From: Betaproteobacteria bacterium
GTDB lineage: Bacteria; Pseudomonadota; Gammaproteobacteria; Burkholderiales; SG8-41
NCBI GenBank assembly: GCA_021730905.1
Contig: JAKFYK010000004.1
Span: 168,132 to 232,131, forward strand
Length of the DNA stretch: 64,000 bases
Reading direction: 5' to 3'
Position numbers and translations under genes: made by a program. A model generated the notes under the pieces. The model ran no database searches. It was not told where the DNA came from and saw only the letters and a list, made by a program, of their open reading frames with translations. Position 1 is the stretch's first letter, and every line of letters begins with the position of its first letter. Positions 17,952 through 25,155 of the stretch are shown here, piece by piece.

Positions 17952-18230
17952 ATGAGCACACTTCGCTTCGAATGGGACGATCGGAAGGCGGCAACAAATC
18001 TGAAAAAGCACGGCGTGAGTTTCGAAGAAGCCAAAACAGTCTTTTTCGATGAACGTGCCAAGCTTATCGATGATCCGGATCACTCCAAGGATGAAGAGCG
18101 CTTTGTTTTACTTGGAATAAGCAGCGCGCTTCGTTTACTGCTCGTCTGTCACTGCTACCGGAGCAAAGGGAATGTCATTCGTATCATCTCCGCGCGCAAG
18201 GCAGTTTCCAAGGAATCCAAAACTTACTAA
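17952..18230 (+). CDS. brnT: BrnT family ribonuclease toxin
   Basis: Toxin of a type II toxin-antitoxin pair, related in fold to RelE RNases. The 92-residue product opens RFEWDDRKAATNLKKHGVSF (residues 5-24), the BrnT hallmark, followed by FEEAKTVFFDE, ERFVLLG and a C-terminal IRIISARKAVSKES containing the conserved RI-S-AR residues. It is the first gene of the first cassette, 64 bp after the attI core, with brnA 11 bp downstream. Such pairs are known to stabilise cassette arrays against loss. Confidence 0.88.
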   Translation: MSTLRFEWDDRKAATNLKKHGVSFEEAKTVFFDERAKLIDDPDHSKDEERFVLLGISSALRLLLVCHCYRSKGNVIRIISARKAVSKESKTY

Positions 18231-18241
18231 TCGGGTGCCAC

Positions 18242-18451
18242 ATGCGCAAAGAGTACGACTTCTCAAAAGCACGGAAAAATCCATACGCATCACAACTTAA
18301 GAAACAAATTACGATTCGGCTTGACGAAGAATCCATCACTTACTTCAAGGCGATCTCGGAAGACGTTGGCGTTCCGTACCAAAGCCTCATCAACTTGTAT
18401 TTGCGCGACTGCGCGACATCTCAGCGTAAACTAAATCTCAATTGGAAGTGA
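18242..18451 (+). CDS. brnA: BrnA family antitoxin
   Basis: A 69-residue partner of BrnT. The N-terminus EYDFSKARKNPYASQLKKQI binds toxin in the family, followed by the ribbon-helix-helix DNA-binding part: TIRLDEESITYFKAISEDVG and PYQSLINLYLRDCA (about residues 25-58). It starts 11 bp after brnT and shares its cassette, which closes with the attC at 18472-18528. It probably represses the operon through the palindrome at 17927-17939 (inference). Confidence 0.88.
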   Translation: MRKEYDFSKARKNPYASQLKKQITIRLDEESITYFKAISEDVGVPYQSLINLYLRDCATSQRKLNLNWK

Positions 18452-18471
18452 GCGTATTCGTTGCCACAGAT

Positions 18472-18528
18472 GTCTAACTTTAAATGCAACGAACCGCCTT
18501 TGGCGGCCGTTAATTATTAACGTTAGGT
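18472..18528 (+). other. attC site closing cassette 1 (57 bp)
   Basis: Left core GTCTAAC (18472-18478) and right core GTTAGGT (18522-18528) are near complements. Between them AACGAACCGCC, TTT and GGCGGCCGTT form an inner stem with an unpaired base, as in attC. 57 bp is the classic short attC length. Confidence 0.8.
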
Positions 18529-18534
18529 GACTGA

Positions 18535-18828
18535 ATGTCGCAGCTCCAAGGCCTCATTGCCGTGATGCGTGACGCCCGGAAGCTCTTGGCTTTGCCCGCA
18601 AATGATTTCACCTGGTCGTCGTGGAAGGACCAGCAGGCCGCGTTGGCGGAGATGGACGAACACATAAATACTTTGGAACGAGGATCTGTGCCGAATGTGT
18701 CGGTTCTTTTTCTTCCCACAGGTCCCATTCAAGAGGTGAGCGTGAGCAGCGGTTGGGGAGAGGAGTTTTTACGAGTGGCGGAGCGTTTCGATCGTGAGAT
18801 CGCAAAGGTCACCCAACCGCGCGTTTGA
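18535..18828 (+). CDS. Cassette-encoded hypothetical protein
   Basis: Unrecognised 97-residue soluble protein beginning 6 bp after an attC right core, as typical for integron cassettes. It is predicted mainly helical, with no signal peptide and no clear motif; a stretch GSVPNVSVLFLPTGPIQEVS (about residues 49-68) could form a small beta region. It has its own cassette, followed by an attC-like palindrome overlapping its stop region. No function is proposed. Confidence 0.7.
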   Translation: MSQLQGLIAVMRDARKLLALPANDFTWSSWKDQQAALAEMDEHINTLERGSVPNVSVLFLPTGPIQEVSVSSGWGEEFLRVAERFDREIAKVTQPRV

Positions 18829-18865
18829 GAGCGGACGCGCCAAGAGTGGCGCGCCCGCTCAACGC
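18811..18865 (+). other. Degenerate attC-like palindrome after cassette 2
   Basis: ACCCAAC (18811-18817) fits the left core RYYYAAC. GCGTTTGAGAGCGGACGCGC (from 18821) pairs with GGCGCGCCCGCTCAACGC (to 18865) as an imperfect stem. No clear right core GTTRRRY follows at the expected distance, so the site may be broken. Confidence 0.5.
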
Positions 18866-18941
18866 GAACTACAAGGGCTTCCCCAAATCTGCAAGTGCTC
18901 GTGCTGTTTTTCAGTTCATTGCTTTTTCCCGTTCTAATTCG

Positions 18942-19061
18942 ATGAAGGTTGCGCTGCTGCGGTTAATCGAGAAGATGGAGGACTGCGAAACTACAATCGG
19001 TCATGTTGGGCGTTACGCCCGGACCCTGATGAAAGACGCGCGCCGGGGCCTCAATCGTTAG
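18942..19061 (+). CDS. Possible 39-residue ORF or cassette remnant
   Basis: Short frame starting MKVALLRLIEKMEDCETT, ending at a TAG inside GTTAGTC (19057-19063), which resembles a degenerate attC right core. It may be the tail of a decayed cassette rather than a working gene. No family recognised. Confidence 0.25.
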   Translation: MKVALLRLIEKMEDCETTIGHVGRYARTLMKDARRGLNR

Positions 19062-19123
19062 TCGGGAATGGCTGCTTCCCCTTAAGTTGATCAGGCACTC
19101 CCGGCGCGGGTCCAACCCGCTTC

Positions 19124-20273
19124 ACATCAACACGTGCAGTGCATCGGTGATTCCTGGCTGCAGTTTGGCAGCCGCGATTTCCTTTCCGTATGTTCATTCT
19201 GAAGATGCTTTTGTTCGACGTCAGGTGGCGTTCGGATTCAGCCGGAAGTCCTCGCCGTATTTCAACACGGCCCACGCCAGCCGCGCATTCTTCGCGGCGA
19301 TAGCCACTACCGCGCGCCAGTAACCCCGTCGTTCTTGCAGGCTGCGAGCCCAGCGACTGAAGCCGTCCTGTTTGTTGCCCAATCCGGACAGAATGGCTCG
19401 GGCACCCATGACCAGCAGACTACGTAGATAGGGATCGCCGGCCTTGGTGATTCGCCCTAATCGGGCCTTGCCTCCACTGCTGTACTGGCCCGGCGTAAGG
19501 CCAATCCAGGCGGCTACCTGACGACCGTTCTTGAAGTCGTGGCCGCCGCCGATACTGGCGAGCAGCGCACTGGCGGTAACCGGGCCAATGCCAGGACGTT
19601 CCATCAGGCGTTTGCTGCGTGCGTCCTCGCGTGCCGCATGCGCGATGATGCGGTCGTAGTCGGCGATCCGCGCATCTAGCTGCTCGGCGTGGGACAGCAG
19701 ATCCCCAATACACTGGTTGGCGTAACCGGGCAGGTCTTCGAGATACGCACCGATCTCTCGGCGCAGGCTGGCGACCTTCAGCGGCAGAACGATGCCGAAC
19801 TCGGCGATCAGTCCACGCAGGCGGTTGTAGGTCGCGGTTCGCTCTTCGACGAAACCCTGCCGCGTGCGGTGCAGACAAAGGATGATCTGCTGCTGTTCTG
19901 ACTTGACCGGGACGAAGCGCATGTTGGGCCGGGTAACAGCTTCGCAAATGGCTGCCGCATCCGTCGCATCGTTCTTGCCGCGCTTGCCGCTCATGCGGTA
20001 GGGCGTAACGAATTTGGGTGCCATCAGCCGAACCGTGTGGCCATGCTGGCGAAACAGCCGCGCCCAGTGGTGTGCCCCGGAGCACGATTCCATACCGATG
20101 ACACACGGTGGCAACTGCACCAGCAGCGGCAACAGATGCTCGCGTAATACTTTTGGCTTGACCAATACCGCCTTGCCGTTATCATCCACACCGTGTACCG
20201 CAAAGACGTTCTTGGCGAGATCGATTCCTACAGTGATAATGTTCATGGACTTCCCCTTTCGTGGTGTTGATGT
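19124..20273 (-). mobile_element. IS110-family insertion sequence, IS1111 group (edges approximate)
   Basis: Contains one transposase gene and a matched pair of 10-bp inverted repeats, ACATCAACAC (19124-19133) and GTGTTGATGT (20264-20273), which could be the subterminal repeats of the IS1111 group. True ends may lie outside these repeats: an attC right core (GTTAGGC) begins at 20354. IS1111 elements that insert specifically into attC sites are known, which fits this location within an integron array. Confidence 0.65.
19221..20246 (-). CDS. IS110-family (IS1111 group) DEDD transposase
   Basis: A 341-residue transposase with an N-terminal RuvC-like DEDD domain (TVGIDLAKNVFAVHGVDD, GMESCSGAHHWAR, KNDATDAAAICEAV) and a C-terminal Transposase_20 domain (MERPGIGPVTASALLASIG near residue 218, AAWIGLTPGQYSSGGK near 250). 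The ATG at 20246 is preceded by AAGGGGAAG. It appears intact. It lies inside the cassette array in reverse orientation to the cassettes. Confidence 0.93.
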   Translation of the reverse strand: MNIITVGIDLAKNVFAVHGVDDNGKAVLVKPKVLREHLLPLLVQLPPCVIGMESCSGAHHWARLFRQHGHTVRLMAPKFVTPYRMSGKRGKNDATDAAAICEAVTRPNMRFVPVKSEQQQIILCLHRTRQGFVEERTATYNRLRGLIAEFGIVLPLKVASLRREIGAYLEDLPGYANQCIGDLLSHAEQLDARIADYDRIIAHAAREDARSKRLMERPGIGPVTASALLASIGGGHDFKNGRQVAAWIGLTPGQYSSGGKARLGRITKAGDPYLRSLLVMGARAILSGLGNKQDGFSRWARSLQERRGYWRAVVAIAAKNARLAWAVLKYGEDFRLNPNAT

Positions 20274-20353
20274 AGTGTGCAAACTCCATCATGGCACTCG
20301 ATGCCGTCTGCGGCTTCCGCCGCTACCTCGGGACGGGGAAGTCCCTTTCATTC

Positions 20354-20360
20354 GTTAGGC
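20354..20360 (+). other. attC right core beside the IS (GTTAGGC)
   Basis: GTTAGGC is a perfect attC right core, 14 bp before the next cassette gene. The left part of this attC is not recognisable, which is expected if the IS inserted into it. Confidence 0.55.
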
Positions 20361-20374
20361 GGCGCACCACGTTC

Positions 20375-20629
20375 ATGTCACCTTTGCAAAAATTCTTCGT
20401 TCGCATTCTGCCTCGCAGATGGACTGAGAGCATGGAGGCTGACTCTCGCTCGTGGATGATGCGATGTTCGTGCGGCTCCGCGCAGTCCATCTGGGAGTTG
20501 GGCGGTATCCGTTGGAAGGCAAGCCAGTCACTCACCTTCTCCTTTATGAAGTGTCCGCAGTGCGGGAAGCGCTCTTGGCACAAGCTCTCCCGCGACGTGC
20601 CGGTGACCTCGGAGCCGCCCAAGCCATGA
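20375..20629 (+). CDS. Cassette-encoded small zinc-ribbon-like protein
   Basis: An 84-residue cytoplasmic protein beginning MSPLQKFFVRILPRRWTESM. Two Cys pairs, CSCG (about residues 32-35) and CPQC (about 61-64), separated by about 25 residues suggest a single zinc ribbon. Both its small size and its placement between attC sites (right core at 20354, full attC at 20658-20750) mark it as an integron cassette gene. Nucleic-acid or protein binding is a guess only. Confidence 0.72.
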   Translation: MSPLQKFFVRILPRRWTESMEADSRSWMMRCSCGSAQSIWELGGIRWKASQSLTFSFMKCPQCGKRSWHKLSRDVPVTSEPPKP

Positions 20630-20657
20630 CTTTCAGGTTTCTTTCAGTGAGGACGCC

Positions 20658-20750
20658 GCCCAACCATGCGCTGCAGCGAATCCGGCCATCGCGCTCCGGT
20701 TGCAATTTGTGCGTCCCGTGGGCCAGCTCGCTGAGCTTGGGTCGTTAGAT
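20658..20750 (+). other. attC site (93 bp)
   Basis: Left core GCCCAAC (20658-20664) and right core GTTAGAT (20744-20750). Inner arms GCTGCAGCGA and TCGCTGAGC pair with one bulge, and CCCAA pairs with TTGGG, as in attC folds. Confidence 0.72.
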
Positions 20751-20761
20751 CGCGAAGAAAC

Positions 20762-21460
20762 ATGGTGACCATTGTTCTTCTCCCAGGCATGGATGGTTCT
20801 GGCACGCAATTCTGCGACTTCATCGCATCGCTGCCTGCCGACGTCAAGTCCATGGTAATGGCCTATCCGCCGGATCGGGTGCTTGGGTATTCTGAACTGG
20901 AGGCGCTTGTGCGTGCGGCCCTTCCTACCAACGGCCCTTTCTTTCTCATTGCCGAATCGTTTTCAGGCCCTATCGCGATTGCGCTCGCCGCATCCAAGCC
21001 AAGTGGCCTTTGCGGCGTGGTACTGGTTTGCACATTCGCACGCAACCCTATTACGCTTCCGTCCTGGCTTCACCCTCTTTTTAGCTTGATGCCTGTCTGG
21101 TTGATTCCGGCTCGCATCGCCGCAGCAGTGCTGCTCGGTCAGTCTGCAACGTCTACGACCCGAGATCGCCTTTCTTGCGCGATGGCGCGCGTCAAGCCCG
21201 CCGTGTGGCGTTCCCGGATCAAATCTGCGTTAGCCATTGACGTCACAGGGCGCCTTCGCGACATATCAGTTCCGGTCCTTTACCTTCGGGCGAAATACGA
21301 TCGGGTGGTTCCACGGTTCGCGTCGGAGTTAATTGCCCGCCATCTGCCAAGGCTCAAAGTGGTCGAGCTGGATGGCCCGCATTTCATGTTGCAGGCAAAG
21401 CCAGCGGAATCAGCGGCGCAACTCCTTGTGTTTGCGCGCGAGGTTGGGTTTGCGCTCTAA
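20762..21460 (+). CDS. Cassette-encoded alpha/beta hydrolase
   Basis: A 232-residue cytoplasmic alpha/beta-hydrolase-fold protein. It has the early strand VTIVLLPGMDGSGTQFCDF (oxyanion-hole region), a nucleophile elbow FLIAESFSGPIAIALA near residue 66 (A-E-S-F-S-G, so Ser at the G-x-S-x-G position), an acid candidate in YLRAKYDRVVP near 181, and His in VELDGPHFMLQ near 207. The gene starts 11 bp after an attC right core. Substrate unknown. Confidence 0.83.
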   Translation: MVTIVLLPGMDGSGTQFCDFIASLPADVKSMVMAYPPDRVLGYSELEALVRAALPTNGPFFLIAESFSGPIAIALAASKPSGLCGVVLVCTFARNPITLPSWLHPLFSLMPVWLIPARIAAAVLLGQSATSTTRDRLSCAMARVKPAVWRSRIKSALAIDVTGRLRDISVPVLYLRAKYDRVVPRFASELIARHLPRLKVVELDGPHFMLQAKPAESAAQLLVFAREVGFAL

Positions 21461-21511
21461 CGCGCAATTCGAGAGGGACGCCTCTCGGCGCGCCTCCATT
21501 GAACGTCATGC
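21455..21511 (+). other. Degenerate attC site (57 bp)
   Basis: Left core CTCTAAC (21455-21461) overlaps the hydrolase stop codon, as is common for cassettes. Stem arms TTCGAGAGGGACGCC and GGCGCGCCTCCATTGAA follow. The right core is degenerate (GTCATGC, 21505-21511). The length equals the standard short attC. Confidence 0.5.
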
Positions 21512-21550
21512 GCTGGAGTTTTCGGTGTGGGCTGACGTTGCGTGGGTACA

Positions 21551-22027
21551 ATGAAAACCAAAATCTCCAAACCGTCACTTGCTCGTATTGTTACGTCGGA
21601 TCACATTGCGCTACTAACAGTGCTGTTCCCCCTCGTGTTTTGGCTAATGTACCTGGTGCTCGCTTATTTCGGATACTTGCCTAATCCAAGAGGCAGCAAG
21701 CCGCCATCAGATTCGGATAAACCATTTTTTCTTACGCTCGCTCTGATTACTACGTTCGTCTGTATGCCGCTGCTGATCTGGCGTGTGCGGCACTTCCGGA
21801 CCGTTTTCGCCAACGGTGAAACAGTCAATGGGAGAATAGAGAAGGTCTCTTTTTTCCGAGAGCGCGGTCGCATAGAGTTCACTTATACTTACGCGGGGCG
21901 GCAATATAGCGCGCAGAATACCTTAAGCAGGTCAGAAGCCCCAGCCTTTCAAGAGGGCAACGAGGTAGTGATCGTGGTGAGCCGCTCAAACCCGAAAAGA
22001 TCTTATATCCGTGACTTGTTTGTCTAG
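21551..22027 (+). CDS. Cassette-encoded membrane protein (DUF3592-like)
   Basis: A 158-residue protein with two transmembrane helices (about residues 19-42 and 58-79) separated by a Pro/Ser-rich loop, then a soluble beta-rich domain (VNGRIEKVSFFRERGRIEFT onward) ending in NPKRSYIRDLFV. This two-helix plus small beta-domain layout resembles DUF3592 proteins; function unknown. A GTG nine bases upstream of the ATG is an alternative start. It is the last cassette of the first array. Confidence 0.75.
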   Translation: MKTKISKPSLARIVTSDHIALLTVLFPLVFWLMYLVLAYFGYLPNPRGSKPPSDSDKPFFLTLALITTFVCMPLLIWRVRHFRTVFANGETVNGRIEKVSFFRERGRIEFTYTYAGRQYSAQNTLSRSEAPAFQEGNEVVIVVSRSNPKRSYIRDLFV

Positions 22028-22032
22028 GGGCG

Positions 22033-22082
22033 CTCTAAGTGCGCGGCACGCACGCGCCGCGCACCCGGCCTGCTAGTTAGTT
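22033..22082 (+). other. Terminal attC-like hairpin of the first array
   Basis: CTCTAAG (22033-22039) and GTTAGTT (22076-22082) are degenerate cores around a perfect stem GTGCGCGGC/GCCGCGCAC (22039-22047 with 22056-22064). It overlaps the stop of the DUF3455 gene. It could instead be a transcription-stopping hairpin. Confidence 0.4.
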
Positions 22083-22598
22083 TTGCTTGTAGAACACGTA
22101 CTTCGCCTGATATGCCACTTGTTGCTTGCTGCCTTTTGCGGCTGCATTGCAGGCCGCTGATGGCGCGACGCCGCCCTTGGTTTCGAGGCGCTGGATATAG
22201 GTGACGCCGGTCATGGCGCCGCTGCCCATCGCCGGGTCGGCTTTGACCAGTTGCAGCGGAATGTTACCTGCGGAAGCCGGAGCTACCGCGACCTGCTTGC
22301 CGGTGACTTTGGAGCCGTCTGCCGATTCCCAAGTCGGGCCGCCGTAGTACTTGCCGATGTTCTTTTGCTGCATGTCCCACAGCGTGGCGACGGGCGCGAC
22401 GAACGCCCACTCAAAGGCGCCGGCCGCGTCTTTTTTCTCGCGGCATTCGTAGGTGATCTCGCCGGTGCCTACGGTTTCGAGCTTGATGGAGTTGCCAGCA
22501 GGCACGCGCACCGGTTCAGGCAGTGATGCGTTGTCGACGGCGGCGAAGGTGGCGCCGGCGGTAGCCAGCAATACGGCGAATGCAACAGGTTTAATCAT
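22077..22598 (-). CDS. DUF3455 domain-containing exported protein
   Basis: A 173-residue periplasmic protein of unknown function. From the ATG at 22598 (after GAGAGGACTT) it has a signal peptide MIKPVAFAVLLATAGATFA, then the DUF3455 pattern: PEPVRVPAGNSIKLETVGTG, ITYECREKK, YYGGPTWESADGSKVTGKQV, and YIQRLETKGGVAPSAACNA. It lies downstream of an anti-sigma/sigma pair on the same strand and may belong to that regulon. Its stop marks the right border of the integron. Confidence 0.85.
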   Translation of the reverse strand: MIKPVAFAVLLATAGATFAAVDNASLPEPVRVPAGNSIKLETVGTGEITYECREKKDAAGAFEWAFVAPVATLWDMQQKNIGKYYGGPTWESADGSKVTGKQVAVAPASAGNIPLQLVKADPAMGSGAMTGVTYIQRLETKGGVAPSAACNAAAKGSKQQVAYQAKYVFYKQN

Positions 22599-22731
22599 GA
22601 TAAGTCCTCTCATTGAGTGTTGGTGAATGAGTGCCGGGGTTACAAGTTGGCGTCTCACTCAGCACTACACTTGGAGGAACGGTCTGGATGCAGGCCGCTG
22701 AAAATTTTTTATCGCGCGTTTCAGCGCAGTT

Positions 22732-23448
22732 TCAGCGAATGTTCATCGCGACGGTGCGGCCGACGTAGAGTATCGGCCCGGTCGGACGCCCGATGGTGGA
22801 ACCGCCTTCCGGTTCCAGCGTGAGTTCGAACAACTGTTCGCGCTCCAGCGTGGGCAGGCGCGCCACGTCGATTTCGGTCACGCGGTCGGGCGGCACCAGC
22901 CCCAGCGAGGTCGGGCCGCTGGCGCTTTGCGCCTTGGTCCAGAATTGCAGCACTTTTTGCGGCGCAACCGTGGTGGTGCCTAGCGGCGTCAGGCGCAGCT
23001 TGCCGCCGGCCGAAGCCTCGACGATCCAGCCCGCATCCTTCTTGTCCGGGCTTTGTAGTACCGCGACATAGCGCACGGCTTCCGGCGCGGGGGTGATGCC
23101 GGGGACGATCAGTTTCAGCGCCAATACCATGGCGACCAGCGAGGCCGCCATCGCGCCGAAACGCCAGAAGGTGAGTCCTTGCCACCAGTTCTGCTTTGGC
23201 GCCTCTGTATGGCGTGCCAAACTGCGCTCGATGCGCGCCCACACGTGCGGCGCGGGTTCCACCGGCGCCAGCATGCGCGTCATCGGCAGCAGCTTGTCCT
23301 GCCAGAAATATACGTCCTGCTGCAAGGCGAAGTCGCGCGCCAGCGCGTGCTCGAAATCCGCGCGTTGATCGGCAGGCAGCGAGCCAATCACGTATTCGGC
23401 GGCGATGGCGGCGCGCTGATCGTGATCTTCGGGATCGGAAGGCATCAT
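22732..23448 (-). CDS. Anti-sigma factor, RskA/ChrR-like membrane protein
   Basis: A 238-residue inner-membrane regulator that should hold the ECF sigma factor encoded just upstream. The N-terminal cytoplasmic zinc-finger-like helical domain (EYVIGSLPADQRADFEHALA, about residues 18-37) is followed by one transmembrane helix (about 93-113) and a periplasmic RskA domain rich in beta structure (QFWTKAQSASGPTSLGLVPP near 168). Its ATG overlaps the sigma stop (ATGA), so translation is coupled. Confidence 0.87.
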   Translation of the reverse strand: MMPSDPEDHDQRAAIAAEYVIGSLPADQRADFEHALARDFALQQDVYFWQDKLLPMTRMLAPVEPAPHVWARIERSLARHTEAPKQNWWQGLTFWRFGAMAASLVAMVLALKLIVPGITPAPEAVRYVAVLQSPDKKDAGWIVEASAGGKLRLTPLGTTTVAPQKVLQFWTKAQSASGPTSLGLVPPDRVTEIDVARLPTLEREQLFELTLEPEGGSTIGRPTGPILYVGRTVAMNIR

Positions 23449-24017
23449 GACAGGCAGTCCTTCAAAGCGACCAATCCGCGGCGGATCCACGATTTAACGG
23501 TGCCGAGCGGCGAACCGAGTTGCGCGGCTACCTGCTCGTGCGAGTAGCCATCGACAAACGCCAGCAGCACCGCCTGCCGGCGCTGTTCTTCGAGCCGTTC
23601 CAGACATTGCGCCAGCGCGCGCTGTTCAGCGGACTGGTCTTCGGCATGCCACGCGGCGTGGGCTTCGATCAGTTCTTCATAACGTTCGTCATCGCGTTCC
23701 GGCGAAGCGTTCAGGCTGCGCAGCGCATTGAGCGCGCAGTGACGCACTACGGTGTAGATCCAGCCGCGCGCCGAGCCCAACCCGGGCTTGTAGGTGCCGG
23801 CCTTATTCCAGATTTGCAGAAACGCGTCATGAAGAACTTCCTCCGCCAGTTCACGGCGCCGCACCAGCCGCAGCACGGTTGCCATCAGCCAGCGCCGCTC
23901 GCGTTCGTAAATCGCGCGCAGGGCGAATTGATCGCCTTGGGCGCAACGCAGCAGCGCAGCTTCAAAATCCAGCGGCAGATCGTTGGTGGCAGCGCGGGTG
24001 TCGGTGGCAGTAGTCAT
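23445..24017 (-). CDS. ECF-type RNA polymerase sigma factor (SigK-like)
   Basis: A 190-residue sigma-70 family factor with region 2 (DQFALRAIYERERRWLMATV, AEEVLHDAFLQIWNKAGTY) and region 4 (LEEQRRQAVLLAFVDGYSHE, VAAQLGSPLGTVKSWIRRGL). It is partnered with the anti-sigma gene downstream. Region 4 sits about 30 residues from the C-terminus as usual. The signal sensed is unknown; related pairs respond to oxidative or envelope stress. Confidence 0.92.
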   Translation of the reverse strand: MTTATDTRAATNDLPLDFEAALLRCAQGDQFALRAIYERERRWLMATVLRLVRRRELAEEVLHDAFLQIWNKAGTYKPGLGSARGWIYTVVRHCALNALRSLNASPERDDERYEELIEAHAAWHAEDQSAEQRALAQCLERLEEQRRQAVLLAFVDGYSHEQVAAQLGSPLGTVKSWIRRGLVALKDCLS

Positions 24018-24093
24018 GCAGAGATTTCATTGCTGCTGAATACTACACGGCGCGCGCGCATTTGGATGCGCTGCAGATGTATATTAAATATTC

Positions 24094-24112
24094 AATAAAA
24101 ACAAATACTTAT
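24094..24112 (+). repeat. Dispersed 19-bp AT-rich repeat, exact copy
   Basis: Exact AATAAAAACAAATACTTAT, between the sigma gene and the 3' end of the Bug gene ending at 24139. Confidence 0.85.
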
Positions 24113-24138
24113 ATACTTACTCGCAGAAGGACTTCGTT

Positions 24139-25113
24139 TCAGTCCAGCCGCACATTCACCTGTTTCTGCACGTCGCGCCAGCGCTTGTCTTCCGATTCCA
24201 GCAGCTTGAGAAAATCCGCCGGCGTGCCGGGCGTCGGATCGAAAGTTTGCGCGGTAAAGCGGTCTTTCACGTCGGGCGCATTGATCGCCCTGCTGATTTC
24301 GCGGTTGAGGGTGGCGACGATATCCTTGGGCATGCCGGCGGGGCCGAGCATGCCGTACCATTGAAACGACACAAAATCCTTCACGCCGGATTCCACGAAC
24401 GTCGGCACATTGGGCAGCAGCGGGTGGCGTTGCGGGCTGGTGATGGCCAGCACTTTGAGCCGGTTTGACTTGATGAATACCATGGCTGCCGGCACGGCGT
24501 TCATCACCAGCGGAATTTGTCCTCCCACCGCATCCGACAATGAAGGGCCGCCGCCTTTGTACGGCACATGGTTGAGCGTGAGCCCGGTTTTCAGCCGCAG
24601 CCACTCGTAGAGCATGTGCGGGCCGCTGGCGAGCCCGCTGGAGCCCATCGCGAGTTTTTCTGTTTGCGCACGCGGCAGGGCGAGCAGGTCTTTGAGGGTG
24701 CTCGCACTGAACGACGGATTCGCGCACAGCGCCTGCGGCGAGGTAGCGATCAGGTTAAGCGGGGTGAAGTCCTTGATTGCGTCGTAGCGTTGTTTGGAAT
24801 ACACCAGCGCGTTGATGGTGTGCGGCGCATCGGCGAGCAGGATGGTGTAGCCGTCGGCGGGCGCCTTGGCGGCGAGCTCGGTGCCGATGAGGCCAGTGGC
24901 GCCAGGCCGGTTGTCGATGACAAAGGTCTGCCCCAGATATTCGTTGAGCTTGGCGCCGATGGCACGGCCGGTGATATCAGAGCCGCCACCGGGCGGGTAG
25001 GGCACCACCATGCGCACCGGGCGCGAAGGATACTTTTCTGCGGCAGTGGCAACAACGGTGCAAAGTGCGGCGGCGGCCAACACAAACAATCGGTACGCGG
25101 GTTTCACGATCAT
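24139..25113 (-). CDS. Bug/TctC-family periplasmic solute-binding protein
   Basis: 324-residue extracytoplasmic binding protein with signal peptide (cut near ATAAE) and family motifs YPSRPVRMVVPYPPGGGSDI, FVIDNRPGATGLIGTELAAK, PADGYTILLAD and HVPYKGGGPSLSDAVGGQ. No transporter membrane genes flank it. The nearest upstream gene on the same strand encodes a DUF3047 lipoprotein 42 bp away, but a shared operon is uncertain. It ends near an exact copy of the 19-bp AT-rich repeat. Confidence 0.9.
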   Translation of the reverse strand: MIVKPAYRLFVLAAAALCTVVATAAEKYPSRPVRMVVPYPPGGGSDITGRAIGAKLNEYLGQTFVIDNRPGATGLIGTELAAKAPADGYTILLADAPHTINALVYSKQRYDAIKDFTPLNLIATSPQALCANPSFSASTLKDLLALPRAQTEKLAMGSSGLASGPHMLYEWLRLKTGLTLNHVPYKGGGPSLSDAVGGQIPLVMNAVPAAMVFIKSNRLKVLAITSPQRHPLLPNVPTFVESGVKDFVSFQWYGMLGPAGMPKDIVATLNREISRAINAPDVKDRFTAQTFDPTPGTPADFLKLLESEDKRWRDVQKQVNVRLD

Positions 25114-25155
25114 CTCCCGAAAAACGCTGATGGTAACGCGAATGCGGTGATGCCG

